DNA of 64,000 nt from Bacillus_BA fengqiuensis (lineage in GTDB: Bacteria; Bacillota; Bacilli; Bacillales; Bacillaceae_H). Position numbers and translations under genes: made by a program. The stretch is from assembly GCA_030813035.1 (NCBI GenBank), contig JAUSTV010000007.1; one strand, written 5' to 3'. Below, one piece after another: positions 44,744 through 52,598 of the stretch (positions are counted from its first letter, which is position 1; every line of letters starts with the position of its first letter). The notes below the pieces were generated by a model that did not search any database, was not told the origin of the DNA, and was given only the letters and a program-made list of their open reading frames with translations.

Positions 44744-45463
44744 TTGGAAAAGTATGCACTGATTATAGGAGCAAGCGGGGGAATTGGTTCAGCGGCAGTG
44801 AGGAAGCTGGCACAGGAAGGTTATTCGTTTGTTCTCCATTATAACAGAGGGATAAAGGAGGTAATGAAGCTGCAACAAGAGCTCCCTGAAAAAAATGCGA
44901 TCTTGATTGAGGCGGATTTGACACAAGCAGATGGTGTCAAAACATTATTGAAGCAGCTTTCAGTTCCAATTGATTTAGTCGTATATACGAGCGGAAACAG
45001 CTATGTGGGGCTTATGACAGACATGAAAGATGAAGAAGTACAAGAAATGATTCAATTGCATGTGACCAGCCCTTTTCAGCTTGTCAAAGAGTTATTGCCG
45101 GCAATGATTCAGCGAAAACAGGGTAATATCGTCATGATTTCTTCCATTTGGGGATCGACAGGAGCTTCTTGCGAAGTGTTATATTCAATGGTGAAAGGAG
45201 CACAAAATACATTTGTGAAGAGCCTGGCAAAAGAAGTGGCGCTGAGCGGCATCCGGGTCAATGCAGTGGCGCCGGGAGCGGTGAGCAGCAAGATGATGGA
45301 TGGGTTTACAGAAGAAGACATGGCGCTCATTTGTGAAGACATTCCAATGGGAAGGCTTGGAACGTGTGAAGAAGTAGCGGATGCGATTGCTTTCTTGGCT
45401 TCTGATCAATCGACTTATATTACCGGACAAATTCTTTCAGTTAATGGCGGTTGGCATACATAA
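44744..45463 (+). CDS. ymfI: Short-chain dehydrogenase/reductase YmfI
   Basis: This 239-residue classical SDR has the NAD(P)-binding GASGGIGSAA, the catalytic serine (MISSIWGS) and YSMVK active-site pair, and the ending YITGQILSVNGGWHT typical of FabG-like enzymes. An acyl-ACP reductase-like reaction is plausible but the substrate is unknown. It starts at TTG 44744 behind AAAGGAGCG; the ATGTTCAAAAAGG just before resembles the end of the GTGTTCAAAAAG repeats. Confidence 0.9.
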   Translation: MEKYALIIGASGGIGSAAVRKLAQEGYSFVLHYNRGIKEVMKLQQELPEKNAILIEADLTQADGVKTLLKQLSVPIDLVVYTSGNSYVGLMTDMKDEEVQEMIQLHVTSPFQLVKELLPAMIQRKQGNIVMISSIWGSTGASCEVLYSMVKGAQNTFVKSLAKEVALSGIRVNAVAPGAVSSKMMDGFTEEDMALICEDIPMGRLGTCEEVADAIAFLASDQSTYITGQILSVNGGWHT

Positions 45464-45517
45464 AAAATCTGTAAGCGTACAAACTAGGATATGAATAAAC
45501 CTAAAGGAGGGTTCTTC

Positions 45518-45778
45518 ATGTCAGTATTAGAAAATTGGGATTCTTGGAAAGACTTTTTAGCGGATCGCTTGCATCACGCACAAAACGATGGAATGAGCAA
45601 TGAAGTTGTCAATAATCTTGCTTACCAAATCGGCGGTTATTTAGCGAATCAAGTAGATCCGAAAAATCCACAAGAGAAAGTATTAGCCGACCTTTGGAGC
45701 GTCGCTTCTCAAGAAGAGCAGCATGCTATTGCCAGCATGATGGTGAAGCTTATTCAAAATAACGGCACAGTACAATAA
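45518..45778 (+). CDS. ymfJ: DUF3243 family protein YmfJ
   Basis: This 86-residue helical protein (MSVLENWDSWKDFLADRLHHAQNDGMS) belongs to DUF3243, found in this position across Bacillaceae. Its function is unknown. ATG 45518 lies ten bases after AAAGGAGG; the earlier in-frame ATG (45491) is upstream of that site and rejected. A terminator overlaps its stop codon. Confidence 0.9.
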   Translation: MSVLENWDSWKDFLADRLHHAQNDGMSNEVVNNLAYQIGGYLANQVDPKNPQEKVLADLWSVASQEEQHAIASMMVKLIQNNGTVQ

Positions 45779-45803
45779 GAGAGGATTTTGCCTCTCTTTT
45801 TCT
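45777..45803 (+). terminator. Intrinsic terminator of ymfJ
   Basis: AAGAGAGG pairs with CCTCTCTT around ATTTTG, followed by a T-run. The remaining 250 bases to ymfK contain an AT-rich region with no other clear element. Confidence 0.85.
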
Positions 45804-46051
45804 TTTAGGAAAGCTTCAATTATTAATGTTGACTCCTGGCTTGCATTGAAACAATCCGTAAGCTGGGAGTTTTTAACGAGGTTTTCATGGATTTCGCTCT
45901 TGTATGAATAACTCTTCATAAAAAAACAGGGTTTCCTCCGCTCTTCTACTTTATAAATTATACGAAATCATTTATATTTAATATAAGTAAAAAGGCAATA
46001 GGGGATATAACAACAATAAAAAATTAAATGATTGTCCGGGGAGAGAGTTTC

Positions 46052-46843
46052 ATGTCAAAGATTGAGTGGTACTTAGAATATCAAATCCAAAAAAACCGAC
46101 CTGGTCTATTGGGAGATGTTTCTTCTTTATTAGGAATGTTATCCATCAATATCGTAACAATAAACGGGGTAGATGATCAACGACGCGGTTTGCTTTTACG
46201 CTGCGATTCGCATGAACAAATCGAAAGACTTGAATCTATATTGAAGACGATGGATAATATAACTGTCACAAAGTTAAGAGAACCTAAGTTGCGGGATCGA
46301 TTAGCAGTACGACATGGCCGTTACATACAACGAGATGCCGATGACAAAAAAACATTTCGCTTTGTGCGGGATGAATTGGGTTTACTTGTCGATTTTATGG
46401 CAGAGCTTTTTAAACAAGAAGGACATAAGCTAATTGGAATTCGAGGGATGCCGCGTGTCGGCAAAACTGAATCGATCGTTGCAGCCAGTGTTTGTGCCAA
46501 TAAGCGCTGGTTATTTGTGTCTTCAACCTTGCTCAAACAAACGATTCGCAGTCAGCTCATTGAAGAAGAGTATAATGAAAATAATATTTTCATTCTGGAT
46601 GGCATTGTATCTACAAGAAGAGCCAATGAAAAGCATTGGCAATTAGTGCGGGAAATCATGCGTGTTCCGGCAACTAAAATTATTGAACATCCAGATATTT
46701 TTGTTCAAAATTCTGAGTACTCACTTGATGATTTTGATTACATTATTGAGCTGCGGAGCAACCCAGATGAGGAAATTACATATGAAGCGGTTGAAGGCCC
46801 ATCCATGTTTTCAGACGGCGGTTTCTCGATGTTTGATTTTTAA
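46052..46843 (+). CDS. ymfK: DUF3388 family protein YmfK (ACT-like plus P-loop)
   Basis: This 263-residue protein begins with a likely ACT-type domain (IQKNRPGLLGDVSSLLGMLSINIVTINGV) and has a P-loop GMPRVGKTES in the middle, then DDFDYIIELRSNPDEEI near the end. The biochemical role is unknown; family members sit between ymfJ and the RodZ-like ymfM. ATG 46052 behind GGGGAGAGA is preferred over ATG 46028. Confidence 0.88.
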   Translation: MSKIEWYLEYQIQKNRPGLLGDVSSLLGMLSINIVTINGVDDQRRGLLLRCDSHEQIERLESILKTMDNITVTKLREPKLRDRLAVRHGRYIQRDADDKKTFRFVRDELGLLVDFMAELFKQEGHKLIGIRGMPRVGKTESIVAASVCANKRWLFVSSTLLKQTIRSQLIEEEYNENNIFILDGIVSTRRANEKHWQLVREIMRVPATKIIEHPDIFVQNSEYSLDDFDYIIELRSNPDEEITYEAVEGPSMFSDGGFSMFDF

Positions 46844-46864
46844 CATAATTGGAAGGTGTTATCA

Positions 46865-47779
46865 TTGACAGAATTAGGAAAAAGACTGAGAGAAGCTCGA
46901 GAACAGCAAAATATGTCACTGGAGGATTTGCAAAAACTGACGAAAATCCAGAAACGTTATTTAGTGGGCATTGAAGAAGGCAATTATGACTTGATGCCTG
47001 GAAAATTTTATGTTCGGGCGTTCATTAAACAGTATTGTGAAGCGGTAGGGCTGAATCCCGAGGAGATTTTTGAAGAGTACAAATCCGATATCCCGGTGAC
47101 ACAGACGGAAGAACTCCCGGAACAATTGTCACGTGTTCGAACTCGTAAAGAAACGCCTGTACAAGATTCCAAAGTATTGGATGTTCTTCCGAAAATCCTA
47201 TTGACAATTGGAGCAATTGGAATTGCTGTACTCATTTGGGTATTCGCCCAGAATAGGGAAATGGCAAAGGAAGAAGTTTCTCCGGAAACGACAGCAGAGG
47301 TAGAACAATCAAAAGAGACACCGGCGCGAGAAGAGCCGGTAAAAGATGCGGAAGAGAAAGCGAATGACCCGCAAAATGAAGAAGATGATACAGAGAAACA
47401 GGCAGAAACAGAAGATTTGACGGAAGGAACGAACAGCCAGAAAATTGTAGAAACGCAAAAGAGTGGTAAGTCAGCTGTTCTCCAACTTCAAAATGCAGAT
47501 GAATTTCAAGTGGAAATCTCTTCAAAAGGAGAGACGTGGGTCGGAGTGAAAAACGGAAAAGGTAACTCTTTTTATCAAGGCATGTTGAAATCGGGTGAAG
47601 CGAAAACGTTTGATTTTACAAAAGAAACAGAGATTCGTCTCAATATCGGAAATACACTTGATACTGAGATGAAAATTAACGGACAAACCGTTCCTTTCCC
47701 TTCCAACCCTAGTGATCAAGTTCAGCAAATCATTACCATTCAATATTCACCGTCGAATGCGGTCGAAGCAAGTGAGTAA
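46865..47779 (+). CDS. ymfM: RodZ-like cytoskeletal membrane protein YmfM
   Basis: This 304-residue protein has an N-terminal helix-turn-helix (LGKRLREAREQQNMSLEDLQKLTKIQKRYLVGIE) of the RodZ type, one transmembrane segment (ILLTIGAIGIAVLIWVFA, about 108-125), an acidic linker and a C-terminal extracytoplasmic beta domain (DUF4115-like). RodZ links MreB filaments to the wall machinery. TTG 46865 after GGAAGGTG gives the conserved MTELGKRL start. It precedes pgsA. Confidence 0.92.
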   Translation: MTELGKRLREAREQQNMSLEDLQKLTKIQKRYLVGIEEGNYDLMPGKFYVRAFIKQYCEAVGLNPEEIFEEYKSDIPVTQTEELPEQLSRVRTRKETPVQDSKVLDVLPKILLTIGAIGIAVLIWVFAQNREMAKEEVSPETTAEVEQSKETPAREEPVKDAEEKANDPQNEEDDTEKQAETEDLTEGTNSQKIVETQKSGKSAVLQLQNADEFQVEISSKGETWVGVKNGKGNSFYQGMLKSGEAKTFDFTKETEIRLNIGNTLDTEMKINGQTVPFPSNPSDQVQQIITIQYSPSNAVEASE

Positions 47780-47838
47780 TGCACCTCATCTTCTTCGTCA
47801 TAAATGATATTTGCTTGAAGAAGCGATTTGTTCCATTT

Positions 47839-47883
47839 AGGGTGGCTTGATAGGGATCGATCTTATCGAGTCACCCTGTTTTC
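47839..47883 (+). terminator. Hairpin between ymfM and pgsA
   Basis: AGGGTGGCTTGATA and TATCGAGTCACCCT pair over 14 positions with two G-U pairs, then GTTTTC. Confidence 0.7.
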
Positions 47884-47923
47884 TACATTTCATACTGCCT
47901 AATGCGACATTGGAGGAATCATA

Positions 47924-48502
47924 GTGAATTTACCTAACAAGATTACAATTTCAAGGATTTGTTTAATTCCATTATTTTTAGTCATTATACTTGCACCTTT
48001 TTCTTGGGGAGATTGGCGGATTGGTACCGTATCGATTCCGGTCACGCATTTAGTGGGGGCTTTCATTTTTATCGTCGCTTCCACAACCGATTGGATCGAT
48101 GGTTATTATGCTCGAAAATATAATATGGTCACGAATCTTGGAAAGTTTCTGGATCCGTTGGCTGATAAATTACTTGTATCGGCGGCCCTTATTGCTTTGG
48201 TAGAACTTCAATTAGCTCCGGCCTGGGCTGCAATCGTTATTATTAGCCGCGAGTTTGCTGTAACGGGTTTACGTTTAGTGCTTGCAGGCGGAGGGGAAGT
48301 TGTTGCCGCCAATATGCTTGGTAAAATTAAAACGTGGGCACAGATTGTGGCTATTTCAGCTTTATTGTTACATAATTTGCCGTTTGAGCTTATCCCATTC
48401 CCGTTTGCAACTATTGCATTATGGGTTGCGGTCATTTTTACAATTGTATCCGGTTGGGATTATTTTGCGAAAAACAAGAGTGTGTTTGTCAATTCTAAAT
48501 AA
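47924..48502 (+). CDS. pgsA: CDP-diacylglycerol-glycerol-3-phosphate 3-phosphatidyltransferase
   Basis: PgsA makes phosphatidylglycerophosphate, the precursor of phosphatidylglycerol and cardiolipin. The 192-residue membrane enzyme has the CDP-alcohol phosphotransferase motif DGYYARKYNMVTNLGKFLD with its four aspartates, and several membrane helices. It starts at GTG 47924 behind TGGAGG. It is followed 17 bases later by cinA, as in other Bacillus genomes. An essential lipid synthesis gene. Confidence 0.96.
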   Translation: MNLPNKITISRICLIPLFLVIILAPFSWGDWRIGTVSIPVTHLVGAFIFIVASTTDWIDGYYARKYNMVTNLGKFLDPLADKLLVSAALIALVELQLAPAWAAIVIISREFAVTGLRLVLAGGGEVVAANMLGKIKTWAQIVAISALLLHNLPFELIPFPFATIALWVAVIFTIVSGWDYFAKNKSVFVNSK

Positions 48503-48519
48503 AAAGTGAGATGAAGAAC

Positions 48520-49755
48520 ATGAATGCGGAGATTATCGCGGTTGGATCTGAATTATTACTTGGTCAAATTGCTAACACGAATGCCCAGTTTATTTCAAAG
48601 CAACTTGCTGAAATCGGTGTAAACGTCTTTTATCACACAGTGGTCGGGGATAATGCTGAGCGATTGAAAAAAACGATTGAGGCTGCACAGAAAAGGGCCG
48701 ACTTGATTATTTTTACAGGAGGACTGGGACCGACGAAGGATGATTTAACAAAAGAGACGATTGCAGAAATGCTCGGCAAACAGCTGGTCATCCATCAGGA
48801 GGCGCTTGACAGCATCGAGGAGTACTTTCGTAAAACAAACCGGGTAATGACGCCGAATAATCGGAAACAAGCGCTTGTGCTGGAAGGGGCAACGATCCTG
48901 GTCAACCACAACGGCATGGCTCCAGGGATGGCTCTTAAGATTGAAGATACCCACTACATGCTGCTGCCTGGGCCTCCTAAAGAAATGCAACCGATGTTCC
49001 AAACATTTGGAAGGGGCTATATTACGAAACAGCTTGGAAAGGTAGAGCGCATTGAATCGCGCGTATTGCGTTTTTTCGGTATTGGGGAATCACAGTTAGA
49101 AACGGAAATTGAAGATTTGCTTGACCGACAAACCAATCCGACCATCGCTCCGCTTGCAGGGGATGGGGAAGTGACGTTGCGTTTAACCGCAAAACACTCA
49201 TCAGAAGAAGAGGCAATTAGCATGTTGGATGAGGTGGAGCGCCAAATTCAGGAACGTGTTCACGAATTTTTCTACGGCTATGAAGAGACTACTTTATATG
49301 AAGAGGTTCTTAATCTTTTAAAAGAGAAGGGATTGACGATTGCGAGCGCTGAAAGCTTAACGGGCGGGTTGTTCAGTGAACGTTTAGTCTCTCTTTCCGG
49401 TGCAGGGGACATTGTACAGGGAGGCATTGTTTGTTATCAAAATGAAGTGAAACAGCATGTTGTTGGTGTATCGGCCAGCACTTTGCAAAACCATGGAGCC
49501 GTGAGTCAGCAGTGTGCAAAAGAAATGGCTGAAAATGTCCGACAGCTTTGCCGCTCTAATATTGGTATCAGCTTTACAGGTGTGGCGGGTCCGAAAGTGC
49601 AAGAAGGGAAAGAAGTCGGAACCGTATTCATGGGAGTCGCGATCGACAACGAACCGACGGAAGTGTATCACCTGCAGCTTTCCGGAGGGCGCCAGTCCAT
49701 TCGTACAAGAGCGGTCAAATATGGCTGCCACTACTTGCTTCGATTGTTAAAATAA
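48520..49755 (+). CDS. cinA: CinA-like competence-damage protein (NMN amidase type)
   Basis: The 411-residue protein has an N-terminal MoaB-like (COG1058) domain (IIAVGSELLLGQIANTNAQ, FTGGLGPTKDD) and a C-terminal nicotinamide-nucleotide amidase domain (ASAESLTGGLFSERL, SFTGVAGP). The family recycles NMN and hydrolyses ADP-ribose-like compounds. In competent bacteria it is coexpressed with recA. ATG 48520 is better spaced from GTGAG than ATG 48511. It precedes recA here, but terminators and a recA promoter separate them. Confidence 0.95.
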   Translation: MNAEIIAVGSELLLGQIANTNAQFISKQLAEIGVNVFYHTVVGDNAERLKKTIEAAQKRADLIIFTGGLGPTKDDLTKETIAEMLGKQLVIHQEALDSIEEYFRKTNRVMTPNNRKQALVLEGATILVNHNGMAPGMALKIEDTHYMLLPGPPKEMQPMFQTFGRGYITKQLGKVERIESRVLRFFGIGESQLETEIEDLLDRQTNPTIAPLAGDGEVTLRLTAKHSSEEEAISMLDEVERQIQERVHEFFYGYEETTLYEEVLNLLKEKGLTIASAESLTGGLFSERLVSLSGAGDIVQGGIVCYQNEVKQHVVGVSASTLQNHGAVSQQCAKEMAENVRQLCRSNIGISFTGVAGPKVQEGKEVGTVFMGVAIDNEPTEVYHLQLSGGRQSIRTRAVKYGCHYLLRLLK

Positions 49756-49816
49756 AGGTATTAGCACTTATTCTATGTTCTGACTCTATTAAAGAATACA
49801 GGAAGCGACTATTTTA

Positions 49817-49866
49817 AGTGGCTGTCCCATAAGTCTCTAATAAATCCAAAAAACTAATTTTTACTG
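49817..49866. repeat. GGCTGTCCCATAAG dispersed repeat, copy 2
   Basis: This begins GTGGCTGTCCCATAAGTCTC and runs through AAACTAATTTTTACTGA, closely matching 23896-23945. Confidence 0.5.
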
Positions 49867-49923
49867 AAAGGCCCCGTCACATAATCCCTTGGTTTTACTG
49901 GGTTTTCATGACGGAGCCTTTTA
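49867..49923 (+). terminator. Hairpin after cinA
   Basis: AAAGGCCCCGTCA pairs with TGACGGAGCCTTT (one mismatch), with a 30-base interior. A small stem TCCGTG/CACGGA follows near 49936-49954. Confidence 0.65.
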
Positions 49924-50061
49924 TATTAATTATCTCCGTGAAATAAACCACGGAAGTGCGAGGGAAATGTAGTTGAATATCCTCATTTAATTGCTAAACC
50001 ACCAGGTCCGAGAGGTAGTTTCCAGTTCTTTTCTATTCATAATGAGAGAGAAAATCCCCTC

Positions 50062-50090
50062 CAGTTGCGCTGAAGCGCAACTGTTTTTTA
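50062..50090 (+). terminator. Intrinsic terminator upstream of recA
   Basis: CAGTTGCGC and GCGCAACTG pair around TGAA and lead into TTTTTTA. The T-run is itself the left arm of the next hairpin. Confidence 0.8.
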
Positions 50091-50122
50091 CTGAAGGAGG
50101 GTAACCATCCTTCAGTAAAAAA
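50084..50122. repeat. Second inverted repeat overlapping the terminator T-run
   Basis: TTTTTTACTGAAGGA and TCCTTCAGTAAAAAA pair perfectly over 15 bp. As transcript, it competes with release at the first terminator; read on the minus strand it is also a terminator. Confidence 0.6.
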
Positions 50123-50124
50123 AA

Positions 50125-50138
50125 CGAACATTTATTCG
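50125..50138. promoter_or_regulatory. LexA (SOS) box-like site
   Basis: CGAACATTTATTCG matches the Gram-positive LexA consensus CGAACNNNNGTTCG at all but one fixed position. It lies just upstream of the recA -35, where LexA would block polymerase. Confidence 0.75.
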
Positions 50139-50146
50139 TTTTTTAC

Positions 50147-50175
50147 TTGGCAAATGCAAAAAAAAAATGTATAGT
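50147..50175 (+). promoter_or_regulatory. Sigma-A promoter of recA
   Basis: TTGGCA (50147-50152) and TATAGT (50170-50175) are 17 bases apart. With the LexA-like box just upstream this is the likely SOS-controlled recA promoter. Confidence 0.75.
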
Positions 50176-50306
50176 ATTAATAGAAAGTTGCTAGTAAGTT
50201 ATGCGAAACAAATTTAGCATGTTTCGATTAAATGATATAAAAAAGGTAATATAAATATAGGAAGTGAAACTTGCAAACCGCAAGTTTATATAAAGGAGGA
50301 AAATAC

Positions 50307-50915
50307 GTGAACGATCGTCAAGCCGCATTAGATATGGCATTGAAACAAATCGAAAAACAATTTGGTAAAGGTTCCGTCATGAAGCTCGGGGAACAAACAG
50401 AACGAAAAATCTCCACTGTTCCAAGCGGATCGTTAGCTCTTGATGTAGCGTTAGGAGTAGGAGGGTACCCACGCGGACGTATTGTTGAAATTTACGGGCC
50501 TGAAAGTTCGGGTAAAACGACATTTGCTCTTCATGCGATTGCTGAAGTTCAGCAAAACGGGGGAACAGCAGCATTCATCGATGCTGAACACGCTCTTGAT
50601 CCTGTTTATGCTCAAAAGCTGGGTGTAAACATCGATGAATTACTTCTTTCCCAGCCGGATACAGGAGAGCAAGCGTTAGAAATCGCTGAAGCTCTTGTAC
50701 GAAGCGGAGCGGTTGATATTATCGTTGTTGACTCGGTAGCTGCCCTTGTTCCAAAAGCAGAGATTGAAGGGGAAATGGGTGACGCCCATGTAGGTTTACA
50801 AGCGCGTCTTATGTCACAGGCTCTTCGTAAACTATCAGGTGCAATCAACAAATCTAAAACGATTGCGGTATTCATCAACCAAATCCGTGAAAAAGTCGGG
50901 GTTATGTTTGGAAAT
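50307..50915 (+). CDS. recA: Recombinase RecA, exon 1
   Basis: RecA forms filaments on single-stranded DNA, drives strand exchange and triggers LexA cleavage. Exon 1 encodes residues 1-203: MNDRQAALDMALKQIEKQFGKGS, Walker A GPESSGKTT and Walker B-like VDIIVVDSVAALV, ending in loop L2 at EKVGVMFGN. GTG 50307 follows AAAGGAGGA at six bases. After 50915 a group I intron begins and the frame closes six codons later at TAA. Spliced to exon 2 it gives 347 residues, the normal size. Confidence 0.96.
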
Positions 50916-51877
50916 CAACTCGTAGTTGCTTAATCAAGTTTATCACCGTTTATGTCTTTATAAGAAGTCTCTTATAGAGGAGCGAGTAAGGTGGCAGTGA
51001 AAATAGGAAACAAGACCTTTAAGAATATCGATCAATGGCAAATAGATTATATTGTTAAAAATTTTAACCGAAAGTTACACGAGGTTGGAGAAGAAACAGG
51101 AATTGACCCAAGAAGAGTAGGAGAAATAATAAAGCTACTTGGAATCAAAAGGGAAAGGCATAGAAAAATCTATTTGCCTCAAACAGAAGAGGTTGAAAAG
51201 GAACTAAGAAATCCTTATCTAACACATGTAGAAATAGCTGTTAAGTACGGAGTGACTGATACGTGTGTAGCAAAAAGAAGAAAAGAGCTAAACGTTAAAG
51301 TTAGGAAAAGGAATTATGATACCCTAATAGAACGGCAAGTAGAGAATTTGCTTTTAGATATGGATTTAGCCTATATTAAACAGAAAAGAATTGATCGATG
51401 GTCTATAGATTTCTATTTAGGAAAAAAACACTGCATAGATGTTCATGGAGAATGGTCTCATTCCATAAAAAAAGTTAAGGAACGGGACGAAAGAAAGCAA
51501 ATATATATGTCTGAAAACGGATATAAGTATTTGATCATCCATGAAAGAGAACTCAAGAATTTAAACGGTGTTGTAAAAATGATTAAGGAGTTTACACTGG
51601 GTTTCCCTTGCTAGTGATAGTAAGTTAAAAAACCTTGTGAACCCTATTGCCTAGGGGTGTGGCTGTAAAGCTGCTAACGGTGAAGCCCTCCATAAATGGG
51701 TAATACCGTGCCAAGCCTTATAGATATAAGGAAGGTGTAGAGACTACCGAAAAGGGCTTAGAAAGCTAACTGAGTAGGGTACGGCAGGGGATAGGCTGCT
51801 GCTGGAAGTGCAAGGCTCTCTATTTTAGAGATGAAGAGATAGTCCGTGCTATAGAAATGGTAAATCTATAGATAGTG
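50916..51877 (+). mobile_element. Group I self-splicing intron in recA
   Basis: This 962-base intron lies between exon bases T50915 and C51878. The 5' exon ends in U and the intron ends in G, as group I chemistry requires. Removing it joins MFGN-PETTPGG exactly. Core motifs in the 3' part include GTGCCAAGCC, GGTGTAGAGACTAC (P7 region) and GAGATAGTCC (partner strand). A short P1 pairing of AAAT with GTTT (about 50939) is possible. It carries a homing endonuclease gene. Group I introns in recA are known from Bacillus and its phages. Confidence 0.93.
50991..51614 (+). CDS. Intron-encoded homing endonuclease, EDxHD/Vsr-like
   Basis: The 207-residue protein has two N-terminal helix-turn-helix-like segments (GIDPRRVGEIIKLLGI and GVTDTCVAKRRKELNV) and a C-terminal nuclease domain with ERQVENLLLDM, RWSIDFYL and CIDVHGEWSH. 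The spacing of E, D and H/D residues resembles the EDxHD family typified by I-Bth0305I, which is encoded in a phage recA group I intron; I make that link from memory of the family. It starts at GTG 50991 behind AGAGGAG. It is not GIY-YIG, HNH or LAGLIDADG. Confidence 0.8.
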   Translation: MAVKIGNKTFKNIDQWQIDYIVKNFNRKLHEVGEETGIDPRRVGEIIKLLGIKRERHRKIYLPQTEEVEKELRNPYLTHVEIAVKYGVTDTCVAKRRKELNVKVRKRNYDTLIERQVENLLLDMDLAYIKQKRIDRWSIDFYLGKKHCIDVHGEWSHSIKKVKERDERKQIYMSENGYKYLIIHERELKNLNGVVKMIKEFTLGFPC

Positions 51878-52312
51878 CCAGAAACAACTCCAGGTGGACG
51901 CGCGCTTAAGTTCTATTCGACAATTCGTTTAGAAGTGCGCCGTGCCGAACAGTTAAAACAAGGAAATGATATTGTAGGTAACAAAACGAAAGTAAAAGTA
52001 GTCAAAAACAAAGTGGCTCCTCCATTCCGCGTAGCGGAGGTTGACATTATGTATGGTGAAGGTGTTTCAAAAGAAGGCGAAATTTTAGATATGGGTACTG
52101 AATTAGATATCGTTCAAAAGAGCGGTTCTTGGTATTCATATAATGAAGAACGCTTAGGCCAGGGGCGCGAAAATGCGAAACAATTTTTGAAAGAGAATCC
52201 CGATGTTCGTCTTGAGATTGCTCTGCAAATCCGTGAACATTACGGATTGGATAAAGATGGTGAAGCCCCTTTATCAGTTGAGAATGATGACCAAGAGGGG
52301 TTTGACATTTAA
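51878..52312 (+). CDS. recA: Recombinase RecA, exon 2
   Basis: Exon 2 begins PETTPGGRALKFYSTIRLEVRR, completing loop L2 and continuing through the C-terminal domain (VKNKVAPPFRVAEVDIMYGEG, GSWYSYNEERLGQGRENAKQFL). It encodes 144 residues and ends with a short acidic tail (ENDDQEGFDI). It has no ribosome site; the GTG at 51875 is the last intron bases and not a start. A terminator follows. Confidence 0.96.
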   Translation, partial: PETTPGGRALKFYSTIRLEVRRAEQLKQGNDIVGNKTKVKVVKNKVAPPFRVAEVDIMYGEGVSKEGEILDMGTELDIVQKSGSWYSYNEERLGQGRENAKQFLKENPDVRLEIALQIREHYGLDKDGEAPLSVENDDQEGFDI

Positions 52313-52318
52313 ATCCGT

Positions 52319-52350
52319 AAAAAAGGCACACGATAAGTGTGTCTTTTTTT
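52319..52350 (+). terminator. Intrinsic terminator of recA
   Basis: AAAAAAGGCACAC pairs with GTGTGTCTTTTTT around GATAA, ending in a T-run. Confidence 0.92.
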
Positions 52351-52598
52351 ATAAACCTTTGACTAGCATCCAGCACAAATGACTTTATAAAAAACGATAA
52401 AGTCCATAGTTTTCAAGGCAGACAAAGTATGACAGACTTGACAATAAAATTCACCGCCTTTACAATTAAATTGTATATTTTCCATTTTTCAAGTATTGAG
52501 GATTGCTAAAAGCCTTTGTGTGTATGTTGAAACATGAAACAATATACATGCCGACAATTTTTAAAGTTACTAACAAGTTCATAGCAAGAGGAGGTGAT

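Noticed and set aside
50271..50933. recA seen as frameshifted or disrupted
   Set aside because: Exon junctions rejoin precisely with group I splice-site bases, restoring normal RecA length.
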